Both the position numbers and the translations under genes were made by a program. Positions 1-6,915 of a stretch of 16,250 nt of DNA are shown here, piece after piece. The notes beneath the pieces are model-generated. The model did not search any database, was not told the origin of the DNA, and saw only the letters and a list, made by a program, of their open reading frames with translations. Position 1 is the first letter of the stretch. Each line of letters begins with the position of its first letter. Source of the stretch: Synergistaceae bacterium (GTDB lineage: Bacteria; Synergistota; Synergistia; Synergistales; Aminobacteriaceae); the NCBI GenBank assembly GCA_009778055.1, contig WRKN01000038.1:1-16250 (forward strand), read 5' to 3'.

Positions 1-112
1 TCTCGATACCCCAATCGCGGGTTATCGCTTCAAGCTCAGATTTTTGGGATTCCGTCAGATGAACCGAGACGGCGGCTTTTCCTTGTTTCCCGCACTCGCT
101 TTTTTCCCGCAA
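1..112 (-). CDS. Partial small DNA-binding-like protein, possible relaxosome accessory (ribbon-helix-helix type)
   Basis: Only the first 37 codons lie in the window; the gene runs off the left edge. Reading the minus strand from a TTG at 112-110 gives a basic N-terminus followed by AAVSVHLTESQKSELEAITR and DWGIE. A short strand followed by a helix opening with T-E-S-Q-K-S-E-L is typical of ribbon-helix-helix proteins, including the MobC/TraJ-like relaxosome accessory proteins encoded next to transfer genes. The TTG start is chosen because a strong Shine-Dalgarno (AAGGAGG on the minus strand, about 117-125) sits seven bases upstream, and the in-frame GTG/TTG alternatives in the other frame hit a stop quickly. 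A well-formed promoter lies just upstream at 139-167. The gene is divergent from trbB, so it could regulate the trb operon or belong to a DNA-processing cluster to the left. Being partial, its family is only suggested. Confidence 0.55.
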   Translation of the reverse strand, partial: MREKSECGKQGKAAVSVHLTESQKSELEAITRDWGIE

Positions 113-350
113 AACAACACCTCCTTTTGCCGGGGCATTTTATAACTTCAAGCGGCGTCTGTATCAAAAAATGAACGCACAGTGTATTTACTCGTCACAA
201 AGTTACTTTAATGGGCCTGGAAATGACCAAGTAGACCTTGTGTTCAGAAAAGGCGCTTAAAACTCAGTTGATGAGCATGGAGTTCATTTTGCGGCGACAA
301 ACACTGGATTCGCGTCTAATATCCTCCCCAAGATTTTTAAGGAGGCCATT
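113..350. other. Divergent intergenic region upstream of the trb operon
   Basis: These 238 bases separate the leftward gene from trbB and must hold the trb promoter if the operon starts here. Apart from the leftward promoter and the trbB Shine-Dalgarno (AAGGAGG at 339-345), I see only a TAATAT at 317-322 without a convincing -35 box. A 9-bp inverted pair, AAAATGAAC at 168-176 and GTTCATTTT at 282-290, could be an operator or chance. I recognise no relaxase nick site. The region is more AT-rich than the genes. Confidence 0.4.
139..167 (-). promoter_or_regulatory. Sigma70-type promoter for the leftward gene
   Basis: On the minus strand TTGATA (167-162) and TATAAA (144-139) are separated by exactly 17 bases. 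Both hexamers are close to consensus, and the start codon at 112 lies a sensible distance downstream. It drives the partial gene at 1-112. Confidence 0.6.
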
Positions 351-1370
351 ATGAACACGGAAACTACCTTCGCGGCAGCGACTGACCGGCAGCAGGAAGC
401 CGGAGAGGAAAGACAGAGGCGTAATCTGGAAAAACTCCGTAACGAACTGGGGAGCGTCATATGTTCCGCGCTGGACGACAGCGGCGTTATCGAGATCATG
501 GTCAACCCGGACGGCAAAATCTGGCTTGACCGCGCCGGTTCGGGAATGGAGTACACAAGGTCGAGAATCTCACCAAACCGCCTCATGGCCGCTCTCGGAA
601 CAATCGCGGCAATGCTGGACACGAAAATCAACGCGCTTTCGCCCATTCTTGAGGGAGAACTGCCCCTAGACGGTTCACGTGTCGAGGGAACCATCCCCCC
701 CATTTCCAAAGGCCCCGGCCTTGCCATCCGCAAACACTCCTCGGCGGTATTTCCTCTCAACCGCTACATCGAGGAAGAAAGAATCCTGCCTGAGCACGGG
801 GCGTATCTCAAAAAAGCCGTCGAAAACAGGAAAAACATACTGGTCGCCGGAGGAACCGGCTCAGGAAAGACGACTTTCGTCAACGCCCTGCTCGACGTGC
901 TGAATGAACTGAACCCATCGGATCGGCTAATCGTTCTGGAGGACACGGTGGAGCTGCAATACAACCTGGAGAACGTTTACTCGCTGCGCACGGACGGGAA
1001 AAGCGGAGTTTCCATGCAAAGCCTCGTAAAAGTGTCGCTGCGTCTCAGGCCTGATCGGATTGTCGTCGGGGAGGTGCGCGGAGGCGAGGCGCTGGATTTG
1101 CTAAAAAGCTGGAACACCGGACATCCGGGCGGAATCTCGACGCTTCACGCCAACAGCGCGGAAAGCGCGCTTATCCGGCTGGAGCAGCTCGTATCGGAGG
1201 CGAGCGTAAGCCCAATGAAAGAACTCATCGGCGAGGCCGTCGATGTAGTGGTTTTCCTGAAACGGCAGGCAAGAAAAGGGTCTAAGACCCACGGGCCTGT
1301 CGTCACGGAAATTCTCGAAGTAAAGGGGGTGGACGTCAAAAGCGGCGTCTATAAGTGCGAATTTCACTAG
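351..1370 (+). CDS. trbB: TrbB, VirB11-family secretion ATPase of the conjugative T4SS
   Basis: This hexameric ATPase acts at the cytoplasmic face of the mating channel, powering pilus biogenesis and substrate transfer. The 339-residue length is usual for TrbB. Visible motifs include Walker A GGTGSGKT (about residues 167-174), an Asp box VLEDTVELQ (about 195-203), the Walker B-like stretch RPDRIVVGEVRGGE (about 232-245) and the His box GHPGGISTLHANS (257-269). The N-terminal domain carries the conserved SGVIEIMVNPDGKIW pattern. The ATG has an ideal Shine-Dalgarno, AAGGAGG, at 339-345. It is the first gene of the rightward trb operon, as in RP4 and Ti plasmids, and 61 bases separate it from trbC. 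That gap contains a short GCAGGA triplet repeat. The gene looks intact. Confidence 0.95.
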   Translation: MNTETTFAAATDRQQEAGEERQRRNLEKLRNELGSVICSALDDSGVIEIMVNPDGKIWLDRAGSGMEYTRSRISPNRLMAALGTIAAMLDTKINALSPILEGELPLDGSRVEGTIPPISKGPGLAIRKHSSAVFPLNRYIEEERILPEHGAYLKKAVENRKNILVAGGTGSGKTTFVNALLDVLNELNPSDRLIVLEDTVELQYNLENVYSLRTDGKSGVSMQSLVKVSLRLRPDRIVVGEVRGGEALDLLKSWNTGHPGGISTLHANSAESALIRLEQLVSEASVSPMKELIGEAVDVVVFLKRQARKGSKTHGPVVTEILEVKGVDVKSGVYKCEFH

Positions 1371-1431
1371 CGGCGCAGGAGCAGGAGCAGGCAGAGACGA
1401 ATCACACACGAAAAAAAGGAGGCGGAGAAGT

Positions 1432-1800
1432 ATGAAGGCAATAGGTTTTGAAACGCTTGAATTTCGAGGCGAGAGGCGGAGAAGGTTAGCACTGGCTTTT
1501 CTTATCACCTTCACCCTGCTCGCCGCATGGGTAAACATCGCGGCGGCAACGGGCGCTGGTACGTCGATAGGGGCGCTGCCCTGGGAGAAAACTCTCTCGG
1601 GCATAGCGTATTCACTCACCGGCCCCGTGGCGTTGGCATTGTCGCTTGTCATGGTAGTTGTCGGTATCGGCGTCCTGATGTTCGGCGGCGACATGGCGGG
1701 CTGGGCGCGTTGGGTGGCGTTCGCGGCGCTGGCCGCCGGAACGCTCGGAGGCGCGACAAACCTTGTCGCTATATTGGGCGTCACGGGCGCGCTTATCTGA
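1432..1800 (+). CDS. trbC: TrbC, VirB2-like conjugative pilin precursor
   Basis: This is the major pilin subunit, exported and inserted in the inner membrane before assembly into the conjugative pilus. The 122-residue product starts with a basic stretch (about residues 10-18, ERRRRLA) followed by a hydrophobic signal segment ending near NIAAA. The mature part has two hydrophobic segments, one about residues 59-83 (SLTGPVALALSLVMVVVGIG) and one at the C-terminus, separated by a short loop GGDMAGWARW. That arrangement is characteristic of VirB2/TrbC. A strong Shine-Dalgarno AAAGGAGG lies at 1415-1422. The stop codon at 1798-1800 is embedded in a perfect hairpin (1785-1808), which may affect expression of everything downstream. 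The family is assigned from topology and position between trbB and trbD. Confidence 0.9.
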   Translation: MKAIGFETLEFRGERRRRLALAFLITFTLLAAWVNIAAATGAGTSIGALPWEKTLSGIAYSLTGPVALALSLVMVVVGIGVLMFGGDMAGWARWVAFAALAAGTLGGATNLVAILGVTGALI

Positions 1801-1808
1801 GCGCGCCC
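1785..1808 (+). promoter_or_regulatory. Hairpin overlapping the trbC stop codon, possible attenuator or mRNA-stability element
   Basis: GGGCGCGCT (1785-1793) pairs perfectly with AGCGCGCCC (1800-1808) around the loop TATCTG. The trbC stop TGA spans loop and stem. A T-rich stretch with a run of six T (1815-1820) and a run of five T (1822-1826) follows before the trbD start at 1830. The T-run begins six bases after the stem, so this is not a textbook intrinsic terminator. It may act as a weak attenuator or as a 3' protector of pilin mRNA. Confidence 0.5.
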
Positions 1809-1829
1809 TTCCGGTTTTTTGTTTTTATC

Positions 1830-2168
1830 ATGGACGACCTGAAGAAGATTCCCGTTCATAGGAGTTTAACGCGCCAGCAGCTCCTGGCCGGCTGCGACCG
1901 GGAGCTGTTTCTGCTTTTGGTGATGTTCTGCGGGCTTTTGCTCATGTCAGGCGTCACCCGGATGTACTGGAGAAACATCATCCTCGGAATAGCCCTGTGG
2001 CTTACCTGCATACCGATTCTGGCTAAATTGGCGGTCTACGACCCGCATTTCAAAGGCATAGTCGTCCGCTCAATCAGGTACACGCAGATATTCCTGCCGG
2101 CGGCGGGCAAAACAGGTATACACGTCAGACCTATATCACACCAGGGTCGCGGACCCTGGACCCGTTAA
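1830..2168 (+). CDS. trbD: TrbD, VirB3-like inner-membrane protein of the mating channel
   Basis: This is a small membrane protein that works with the TrbE/VirB4 ATPase in pilus assembly. The 112-residue product begins MDDLKKIPVHRSL, followed by CDRELFLLLVMFCGLLLMSG (first membrane hairpin segment) and a second hydrophobic segment IILGIALWLTCIPILAKLA, ending with YDPHFKGIVVRSIRY. This is the usual TrbD pattern. The open frame extends far upstream, but only the ATG at 1830 gives the family's usual N-terminus. No Shine-Dalgarno precedes it, so translation probably depends on ribosomes finishing trbC 29 bases earlier. The last residues (GRGPWTR) are encoded by a palindromic repeat at 2141-2159, so the natural C-terminus has probably been altered. 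Confidence 0.88.
   Translation: MDDLKKIPVHRSLTRQQLLAGCDRELFLLLVMFCGLLLMSGVTRMYWRNIILGIALWLTCIPILAKLAVYDPHFKGIVVRSIRYTQIFLPAAGKTGIHVRPISHQGRGPWTR
2141..2159. repeat. Palindromic repeat, single hairpin unit at the end of trbD
   Basis: CCAGGGTCGCGGACCCTGG is a perfect 8-bp stem with a GCG loop. It matches the second hairpin of the composite repeat at 5596-5638, with the same GGGTC-GCG-GACCC core. It is translated as the C-terminal tail of TrbD and precedes trbE by 34 bases. It appears to be a half copy of the family. Confidence 0.65.
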
Positions 2169-2193
2169 AAAAACAAGAGCGGAGGTTAAACAC

Positions 2194-4029
2194 TTGTCTA
2201 ACGGAGCTGTATCAAAAGGCGAGCGAGGGTTTTCAGATTATCTTGTTTATTCCCACATGGCCGCTCCAGGCATAGCTGCGATGAAAAACGGCTCGTACAT
2301 GATCGGCTGGCTGTACGAAGGCCCGGATCTCGAAAGCGCCACGGCGGAGGAAATAGAACACCTGCACGCTATGACGAACAACGCGCTCAAACGGTTCGGC
2401 AACGGCTGGATGATCCACTTCGAGAGCGTAAGGAAACCCGCGGACGCATACCCGACGAACCATTTCACGGAACCGGTAAACCGCCTTATCGACCTCGAAC
2501 GAAGCTGTCAGCACAAAGCCGAAGGCGCTCATTTCGAGACGCTTCATTTCATGTTCTTTACGTACCTGCCGCCCGCCATAGAAAAAAGCGGCCTGTACAG
2601 AAAGGTTTTGGAGTTCGTTTCGGAAGGACGCCGGGAAATAGCCGACGACGACAAAATCATCGAGTACATGGAAAACGTCATCGCCGACATCATGGACATA
2701 ATGGGGCAAAGCGTGAAAATGAAGCGCCTGGGCTTCATTCCTGAAATAACCGAAAACGCTTACGACAATTTTAGCAACAGCTACAGCGGGTACGACGAGC
2801 TTCTTACCGTGCTTAACTACCTCGTCAACGGACGCTGGCACCCTATCAAAACGACGGCAGCAAACACCGCCTACATTGACATTCTCATGGCAAGGGACGT
2901 TTTCCTCGGCACTCCCATGACGCTGGACAGAAAGGCCCTCGGGATAATTTCGGTCATTGACTATCCGCTGGAGACGTATCCGGGGATACTGCGCCAACTG
3001 GCGATGCTGCCATATGAGATTCGCTGGTCGAACCGCTACATTTTTTCGGATTTTCGGAAAGCCCAGTCGATACTGGACTCCATGAGAAAGAAATGGGTGC
3101 AGAAGGTTCGCGGTTTCGTGGCTCAGATCATGCAGAACGAACGAGCGCCGGTGAATCAGGACGCGGCGCATATGGTGAGCGACGTTGACAACGCCGCCGA
3201 GGAGCTGACCGCCGGGTGGGTCGGTTACGGGAAACACACGAGCGTGGTCGTCGCGCGCGCCGATACGCCGGAAGCGGCGGAGCACATTGCGCGAGAGGTG
3301 GTGAAAGTTTTCGAGCGCGGCGGCTTTCCGGCGCGAATCGAGAGTATCAACGCCGCGGAGGCTTTTTTAGGCAGCTTGCCGGGACATGGACATGAAAACG
3401 TGAGAAAGGCGCTAATCAACACCCTCAACCTGGCTCATATCATTCCGCTTACGAACGAGTGGACGGGAGTACCGTTCAATCCGTCACCGGAAATAGCGAA
3501 ACATTACGCGGCGGAGGGAATTGACACCCCGCCCCCGCCGCTGTTGCAGGCCACGAGTATCGGCAGCACCCCGTTCCGGCTTAACATCCACGTTTCAGAC
3601 CTGGGGCACACTATCGTGTTGGGGCCTTCGGGTTCGGGCAAATCCACGCTGCTGGCTCTTATCGTGTCGCAGTTCGAGCGGTACAGGAACGCCCAAATAT
3701 TTTGTTTCGACAAGGGCTACTCCCTGTATCCGCTGTGCGCGGCGCTTGAAGACAGCGTGCATTACGACCTCGGAAGCGACGGGAGCAATTTGTCTTTGTG
3801 CCCGCTGGCGGAGATAGACAGCGTGGCGGAACAGGGAGCGGCGGCGGAGTGGCTGGAGTCCATGCTCATCCTTCAAGGCGGGGAAATGACTCCCTCGCGC
3901 CGAGCCGCCGTAAGCAGCGCCCTGAAAATCCTGGCGTCATCCACCGGAAGCCGCGAAACTCAAAAGGGTACAGGGATAACTCCGGGACGAACCATCACGG
4001 ATTTTCTGACGACGCTGCAGGCCGAGTAA
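2194..4029 (+). CDS. trbE: TrbE (VirB4-family ATPase), N-terminal part ending at an internal TAA
   Basis: TrbE is the large VirB4-type ATPase at the base of the conjugative channel. This part has 611 residues from a TTG start, supported by GCGGAGG at 2179-2185 eight bases upstream. It covers the N-terminal CagE/TrbE/VirB domain and the start of the ATPase domain, including Walker A GPSGSGKST (residues 477-485). It stops at TAA 4027-4029. Homology-like sequence continues in the same frame directly after the stop (LRQIFDYYSLGHAGEML) and runs to 4791, where the Walker B motif lies. Read through, the gene would have 865 codon positions, a normal TrbE length. The simplest explanation is a single-base nonsense mutation at codon 612 (for example GAA or CAA to TAA). 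Without the second half this fragment cannot hydrolyse ATP normally. Confidence 0.9.
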   Translation: MSNGAVSKGERGFSDYLVYSHMAAPGIAAMKNGSYMIGWLYEGPDLESATAEEIEHLHAMTNNALKRFGNGWMIHFESVRKPADAYPTNHFTEPVNRLIDLERSCQHKAEGAHFETLHFMFFTYLPPAIEKSGLYRKVLEFVSEGRREIADDDKIIEYMENVIADIMDIMGQSVKMKRLGFIPEITENAYDNFSNSYSGYDELLTVLNYLVNGRWHPIKTTAANTAYIDILMARDVFLGTPMTLDRKALGIISVIDYPLETYPGILRQLAMLPYEIRWSNRYIFSDFRKAQSILDSMRKKWVQKVRGFVAQIMQNERAPVNQDAAHMVSDVDNAAEELTAGWVGYGKHTSVVVARADTPEAAEHIAREVVKVFERGGFPARIESINAAEAFLGSLPGHGHENVRKALINTLNLAHIIPLTNEWTGVPFNPSPEIAKHYAAEGIDTPPPPLLQATSIGSTPFRLNIHVSDLGHTIVLGPSGSGKSTLLALIVSQFERYRNAQIFCFDKGYSLYPLCAALEDSVHYDLGSDGSNLSLCPLAEIDSVAEQGAAAEWLESMLILQGGEMTPSRRAAVSSALKILASSTGSRETQKGTGITPGRTITDFLTTLQAE

Positions 4030-4074
4030 CTGAGGCAGATATTCGATTATTACTCCCTGGGACACGCCGGAGAA

Positions 4075-4791
4075 ATGCTGGACGGAAAGGACAACAGCAT
4101 CAGATACGCGAAGACGACCGTGTTTGAGCTGGAGCACCTTTTCAACATGGACAAAAAGGTTGTCGTGCCGGTGTTTGTGTACATCTTCAAGCAGATAGAG
4201 AAGCGGATACTGGCCTTCAAAGGCAGCGGCAGCAGCAGCGGACGCCCGTCCCTCATCGTCATCGACGAGGCTTGGCTGGCTCTCAGCAACCCGATATTCG
4301 CCTCAAAAATCAAGGAATGGCTGAAGGTGCTGAGGAAAAACAACTGCGCGGTCATACTGGCCACCCAGAGCCTGAACGATATCGTTAACTCCCCGATCAT
4401 GGACGCCGTGCTGGATTCGTGCGAAACGCGAATCCTTCTGCCTAACCCAAACGCCCTCTCTGACAGCATGAAATCACTGTACATAAAACATCTTGCTCTT
4501 TCCGAACGTCAGGTGAACATTATCGCTCACGCGGAGAAAAAACGGGAGTATTACTACGCCTGCGAAACAACGCACTGCCACAGGCTGTTCAGTCTGGCCC
4601 TCGGGCCGGTTGCGCTTGCCTTCACCGGAGCCGGCGGCAAAGAAGACTTGACGGAAATTCGGAAACTTGTCGATGAACACGGAAAAATCTGGCCGGAGAA
4701 ATGGCTGGAACGGCGGGGGGTAAAGGATTGGGCGGCAATATGGCGGAAGTTTCACGAAGAGGAGGCGGCTTATGAAAATGAAAAAGTTTAA
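4075..4791 (+). CDS. trbE: TrbE (VirB4-family ATPase), C-terminal part downstream of the internal stop
   Basis: This is the distal part of the ATPase domain in the same frame as 2194-4029; coding-like sequence resumes immediately at 4030. It contains Walker B LIVIDEAWLAL (IDE at 4261-4269), the following LATQSLNDIVNS motif and the family's C-terminal region ending YENEKV. The first in-frame ATG is at 4075. Its upstream GGAG is only two bases away, so efficient reinitiation is doubtful. The 238-residue product lacks Walker A. A functional TrbE would need readthrough, or association of two fragments split inside the nucleotide-binding fold. The end overlaps the start of trbJ by 20 bases, which suggests that the pre-mutation gene was translationally coupled to it. 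Confidence 0.85.
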   Translation: MLDGKDNSIRYAKTTVFELEHLFNMDKKVVVPVFVYIFKQIEKRILAFKGSGSSSGRPSLIVIDEAWLALSNPIFASKIKEWLKVLRKNNCAVILATQSLNDIVNSPIMDAVLDSCETRILLPNPNALSDSMKSLYIKHLALSERQVNIIAHAEKKREYYYACETTHCHRLFSLALGPVALAFTGAGGKEDLTEIRKLVDEHGKIWPEKWLERRGVKDWAAIWRKFHEEEAAYENEKV

Positions 4792-5578
4792 GTTTTTAGT
4801 TGTTCCGGCAGTTTTGGCGTGTTTCATCTCCGGCCTGCTGGTGAAGGACGTAAATGCCGGAGGCGGCATTACGGGCGGCGCTACGGAGTTCACTCAGATC
4901 GCCAATAACCTGGAGCTGATGGCTCAGGTTTCGCAGATGGAAAAATCGCTGCACCACGAAATCCAGATGCTGCTCGACAACATAACCATGATTACCAACC
5001 AGATTACCATGATAACCGACATGGCGCAGAATACCCTGGCTCTGCCACAGCGCCTTATCGGCAGCGTCACGGGCGCGATTCAGAACGTAATGAACGCCTA
5101 CAACAGAGCGCAGGGCATCCTCGCCAGGCTTTCCAACATCGACGAGCAATTTTACGAGAGTTTCTATTCGGCGTTGGAATCAGGTCAAGCAGGCGCGGCG
5201 TCGGGGTGGGTCAGGAACTATGCCGAGGAATATTTCAAGCTGTCGGAGACGCTGGAGCGGGAGGCGAAGAAAACAATCGAAAGCCTGAAGGTAAGCGCCG
5301 GCGACATCACGGATTCGTCGAAACTTCTCGAAGAGCTTTCCTCGAACGCTAGTTCCGCGGCAGGGCGCAACGCCATTCTCCAGGCGGGGAATGAAATTCT
5401 TGGCTTCATGGGCGGCGAGCTGGTCAAGGTACGCACTCTGCTGGTCGAGCAGACCAAGACTTACCTTGACTACGCGGAACGTCAACGCTCAAAAGAAGAC
5501 GCCGCGGCTGACATATGGAGGCAAGACTTGGAAAAATGGAGTAGTCCTTCGCATAGTCCGGTGGAATGGGAATGGTGA
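4772..5578 (+). CDS. trbJ: TrbJ, VirB5-like pilus-associated transfer protein
   Basis: TrbJ proteins are exported and correspond to VirB5, a minor pilus or channel component. The 268-residue product has a clear signal peptide: basic MKMKKFKF, a hydrophobic core and a cleavage-like site near VNA/GGG at about residue 29. The mature part is mostly helical with repeated heptad-like stretches (residues 40-130 and 155-255) and no membrane segment, as expected for the family. A strong Shine-Dalgarno (GAGGAGG at about 4758-4764) precedes the ATG at 4772 and lies inside the end of trbE. The C-terminal residues after about 255 (SSPSHSPVEWEW) look atypical and abut a palindromic repeat. No trbK-like entry-exclusion lipoprotein gene follows it, unlike RP4 and Ti plasmids. 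Confidence 0.88.
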   Translation: MKMKKFKFLVVPAVLACFISGLLVKDVNAGGGITGGATEFTQIANNLELMAQVSQMEKSLHHEIQMLLDNITMITNQITMITDMAQNTLALPQRLIGSVTGAIQNVMNAYNRAQGILARLSNIDEQFYESFYSALESGQAGAASGWVRNYAEEYFKLSETLEREAKKTIESLKVSAGDITDSSKLLEELSSNASSAAGRNAILQAGNEILGFMGGELVKVRTLLVEQTKTYLDYAERQRSKEDAAADIWRQDLEKWSSPSHSPVEWEW

Positions 5579-6897
5579 TGAAAACGGAAACGTTATGGGG
5601 CGTTGCCCCAAGCCCCATAAGGGGTCGCGGACCCCTTAACCCCATTTGGAAGATGCTTGTATTGGGGTTGATTTTTATCTCTATTTTCGTGTTTTTTGTT
5701 GGTGGGGCTCAGGCGGGCGAGGAGGTTGCGGCGTTTACCGACTCCATGCTGCAAAATTTTCAGGAAAGGTTTGCAGCTTACGAAGACAGGATATGGCAGG
5801 CCGCGTTATCCCTTTTCGGGCTTCTCTTTCTTTGCCAGTTCACCTGGTCGGTGGCGCAGCTTTGCCTCCACGAGTCTTTTACTTTCGCGGGCGTTATCAC
5901 CGTCGTTATCCGGCAGGTCATGACGGGGATGTTTTTTTACTGGCTGTTGTTCGACCGGAGCATTTTGCGCGGAATAGTCGGCTCGTTTTCGCAACTGGCG
6001 CAATCCGGTTTGAGGCTCTCAGATTTGATATTCCTGATGGAGAGCGCCGTTCTTAACATCATGACAGCGGTAGGCAAATCTTCAGGCGTAATCGAGGGAA
6101 TCGCGCTCTTTTTCACCGGCCTCGCCGCTTCCGTGGTCATGTCCTTTGCCCTTACCACAGCAATAGCGTACATGGCCGTCGTCATGCTCGAAAATTACAT
6201 CGTCGCTTCCCTCGGCCTCATCCTCATGGGGTTCGGCGGCTCGGAGTACACCCGAAATTACGCGCTTTCCTACATACGGACGCTGGTACACATCGGGATA
6301 AAGCTGTTTTTGTCCACAATTATCGTCCAGATCGGGGTAATGGCCTTCACCCGGGCGACGATGGGACTAAACAGCATGGACACGGAATCAATATCCCAGG
6401 CTTGTATGCGCCTCATCGCACAGTCGTTCTTTTTCCTCGCCATCGTGAAGGTCATCCCGGAAATAGCGAATTCGCTTGTCAGCGGAACTTCCACTACCGG
6501 AGCGCATACGGTGTCGGCAGTCCGCGGCGCAGGCATAGCGGCGGGAATGGCGGCGGGCGGTTTGGTCATGGGCGCGTACAACGCGCCAAGCAAAGCAGCG
6601 GATTCGTTTCAACGCGGCAAACAATCCGTGGAAAGAGCCGCCAATGCTTACAGCTCCAAGTACGAGGCGTCAAGGTCGAAAGGGCATGGCTCATTTGCCG
6701 CCGGCGTTTCCGCGTTGGGGGGAATGGCTTGGGAAGCGTACCGGGAAGGCAGGAGCCAGGCAGCGAGTACCGGTTCGCAAAGCGTTTGGCGGAACATGGT
6801 TTCAGCTTCAACTTCGGAAATGCCGCCGGAAACACAGCCGGCAGGGCAGCCTTTAACTCAGAATCAGCCGCGGGATGCCAATTTCGGCAATTCGTAG
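5578..6897 (+). CDS. trbL: TrbL, VirB6-like polytopic inner-membrane channel protein
   Basis: TrbL is the polytopic inner-membrane component of the mating channel. After an N-terminal hydrophobic segment (LVLGLIFISIFVFFVGGAQA) there are at least five more membrane segments between about 5790 and 6480. A hydrophilic Ala/Gly/Ser-rich tail of roughly 130 residues follows, as in TrbL. The start is uncertain. ATG 5578 overlaps the trbJ stop (TGATG) and has a weak GGGA upstream; ATGs at 5566 and 5572 are also in frame. ATG 5653 would begin exactly at the signal-like segment but has GGAAG immediately beside it. A palindromic repeat (5596-5645) lies between these starts and, from 5578, would be translated as WGVAPSPIRGRGPLNP. 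I suspect the original start was near 5653. The C-terminal end is clear, and trbF follows after 18 bases. Confidence 0.85.
   Translation: MKTETLWGVAPSPIRGRGPLNPIWKMLVLGLIFISIFVFFVGGAQAGEEVAAFTDSMLQNFQERFAAYEDRIWQAALSLFGLLFLCQFTWSVAQLCLHESFTFAGVITVVIRQVMTGMFFYWLLFDRSILRGIVGSFSQLAQSGLRLSDLIFLMESAVLNIMTAVGKSSGVIEGIALFFTGLAASVVMSFALTTAIAYMAVVMLENYIVASLGLILMGFGGSEYTRNYALSYIRTLVHIGIKLFLSTIIVQIGVMAFTRATMGLNSMDTESISQACMRLIAQSFFFLAIVKVIPEIANSLVSGTSTTGAHTVSAVRGAGIAAGMAAGGLVMGAYNAPSKAADSFQRGKQSVERAANAYSSKYEASRSKGHGSFAAGVSALGGMAWEAYREGRSQAASTGSQSVWRNMVSASTSEMPPETQPAGQPLTQNQPRDANFGNS
5596..5645. repeat. Composite two-hairpin palindromic repeat at the trbJ/trbL junction
   Basis: The first hairpin is TGGGGC-GTT-GCCCCA (5596-5610). 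The second is TAAGGGGTC-GCG-GACCCCTTA (5618-5638), with spacer AGCCCCA between them and AACCCCA after. This is the most regular copy in the window. The same two-unit arrangement appears inverted at 7644-7692 and as partial copies at 2141-2159 and 8938-8957. Here it lies inside the open reading frame of trbL. Confidence 0.7.
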
Positions 6898-6915
6898 GCG
6901 GAAAGGAGAACAGAA

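Noticed and set aside
113..350. Origin of transfer (oriT) in the intergenic region
   Set aside because: I see no recognised nick-site core and only weak inverted repeats. No relaxase gene is present to support it.
1376..1397. Tandem GCAGGA units between trbB and trbC
   Set aside because: Only about three short units in a purine-rich leader, which is compatible with chance.
1527..1829. Long upstream extension of the trbD reading frame through trbC
   Set aside because: It is the out-of-frame shadow of trbC. The TrbD family N-terminus begins at the ATG at 1830.
2233..3285. Long minus-strand open frame opposite trbE, and similar long antisense frames elsewhere
   Set aside because: These mirror the GC-rich codon pattern of the plus-strand genes, have no ribosome sites and give low-complexity or unrecognisable proteins.
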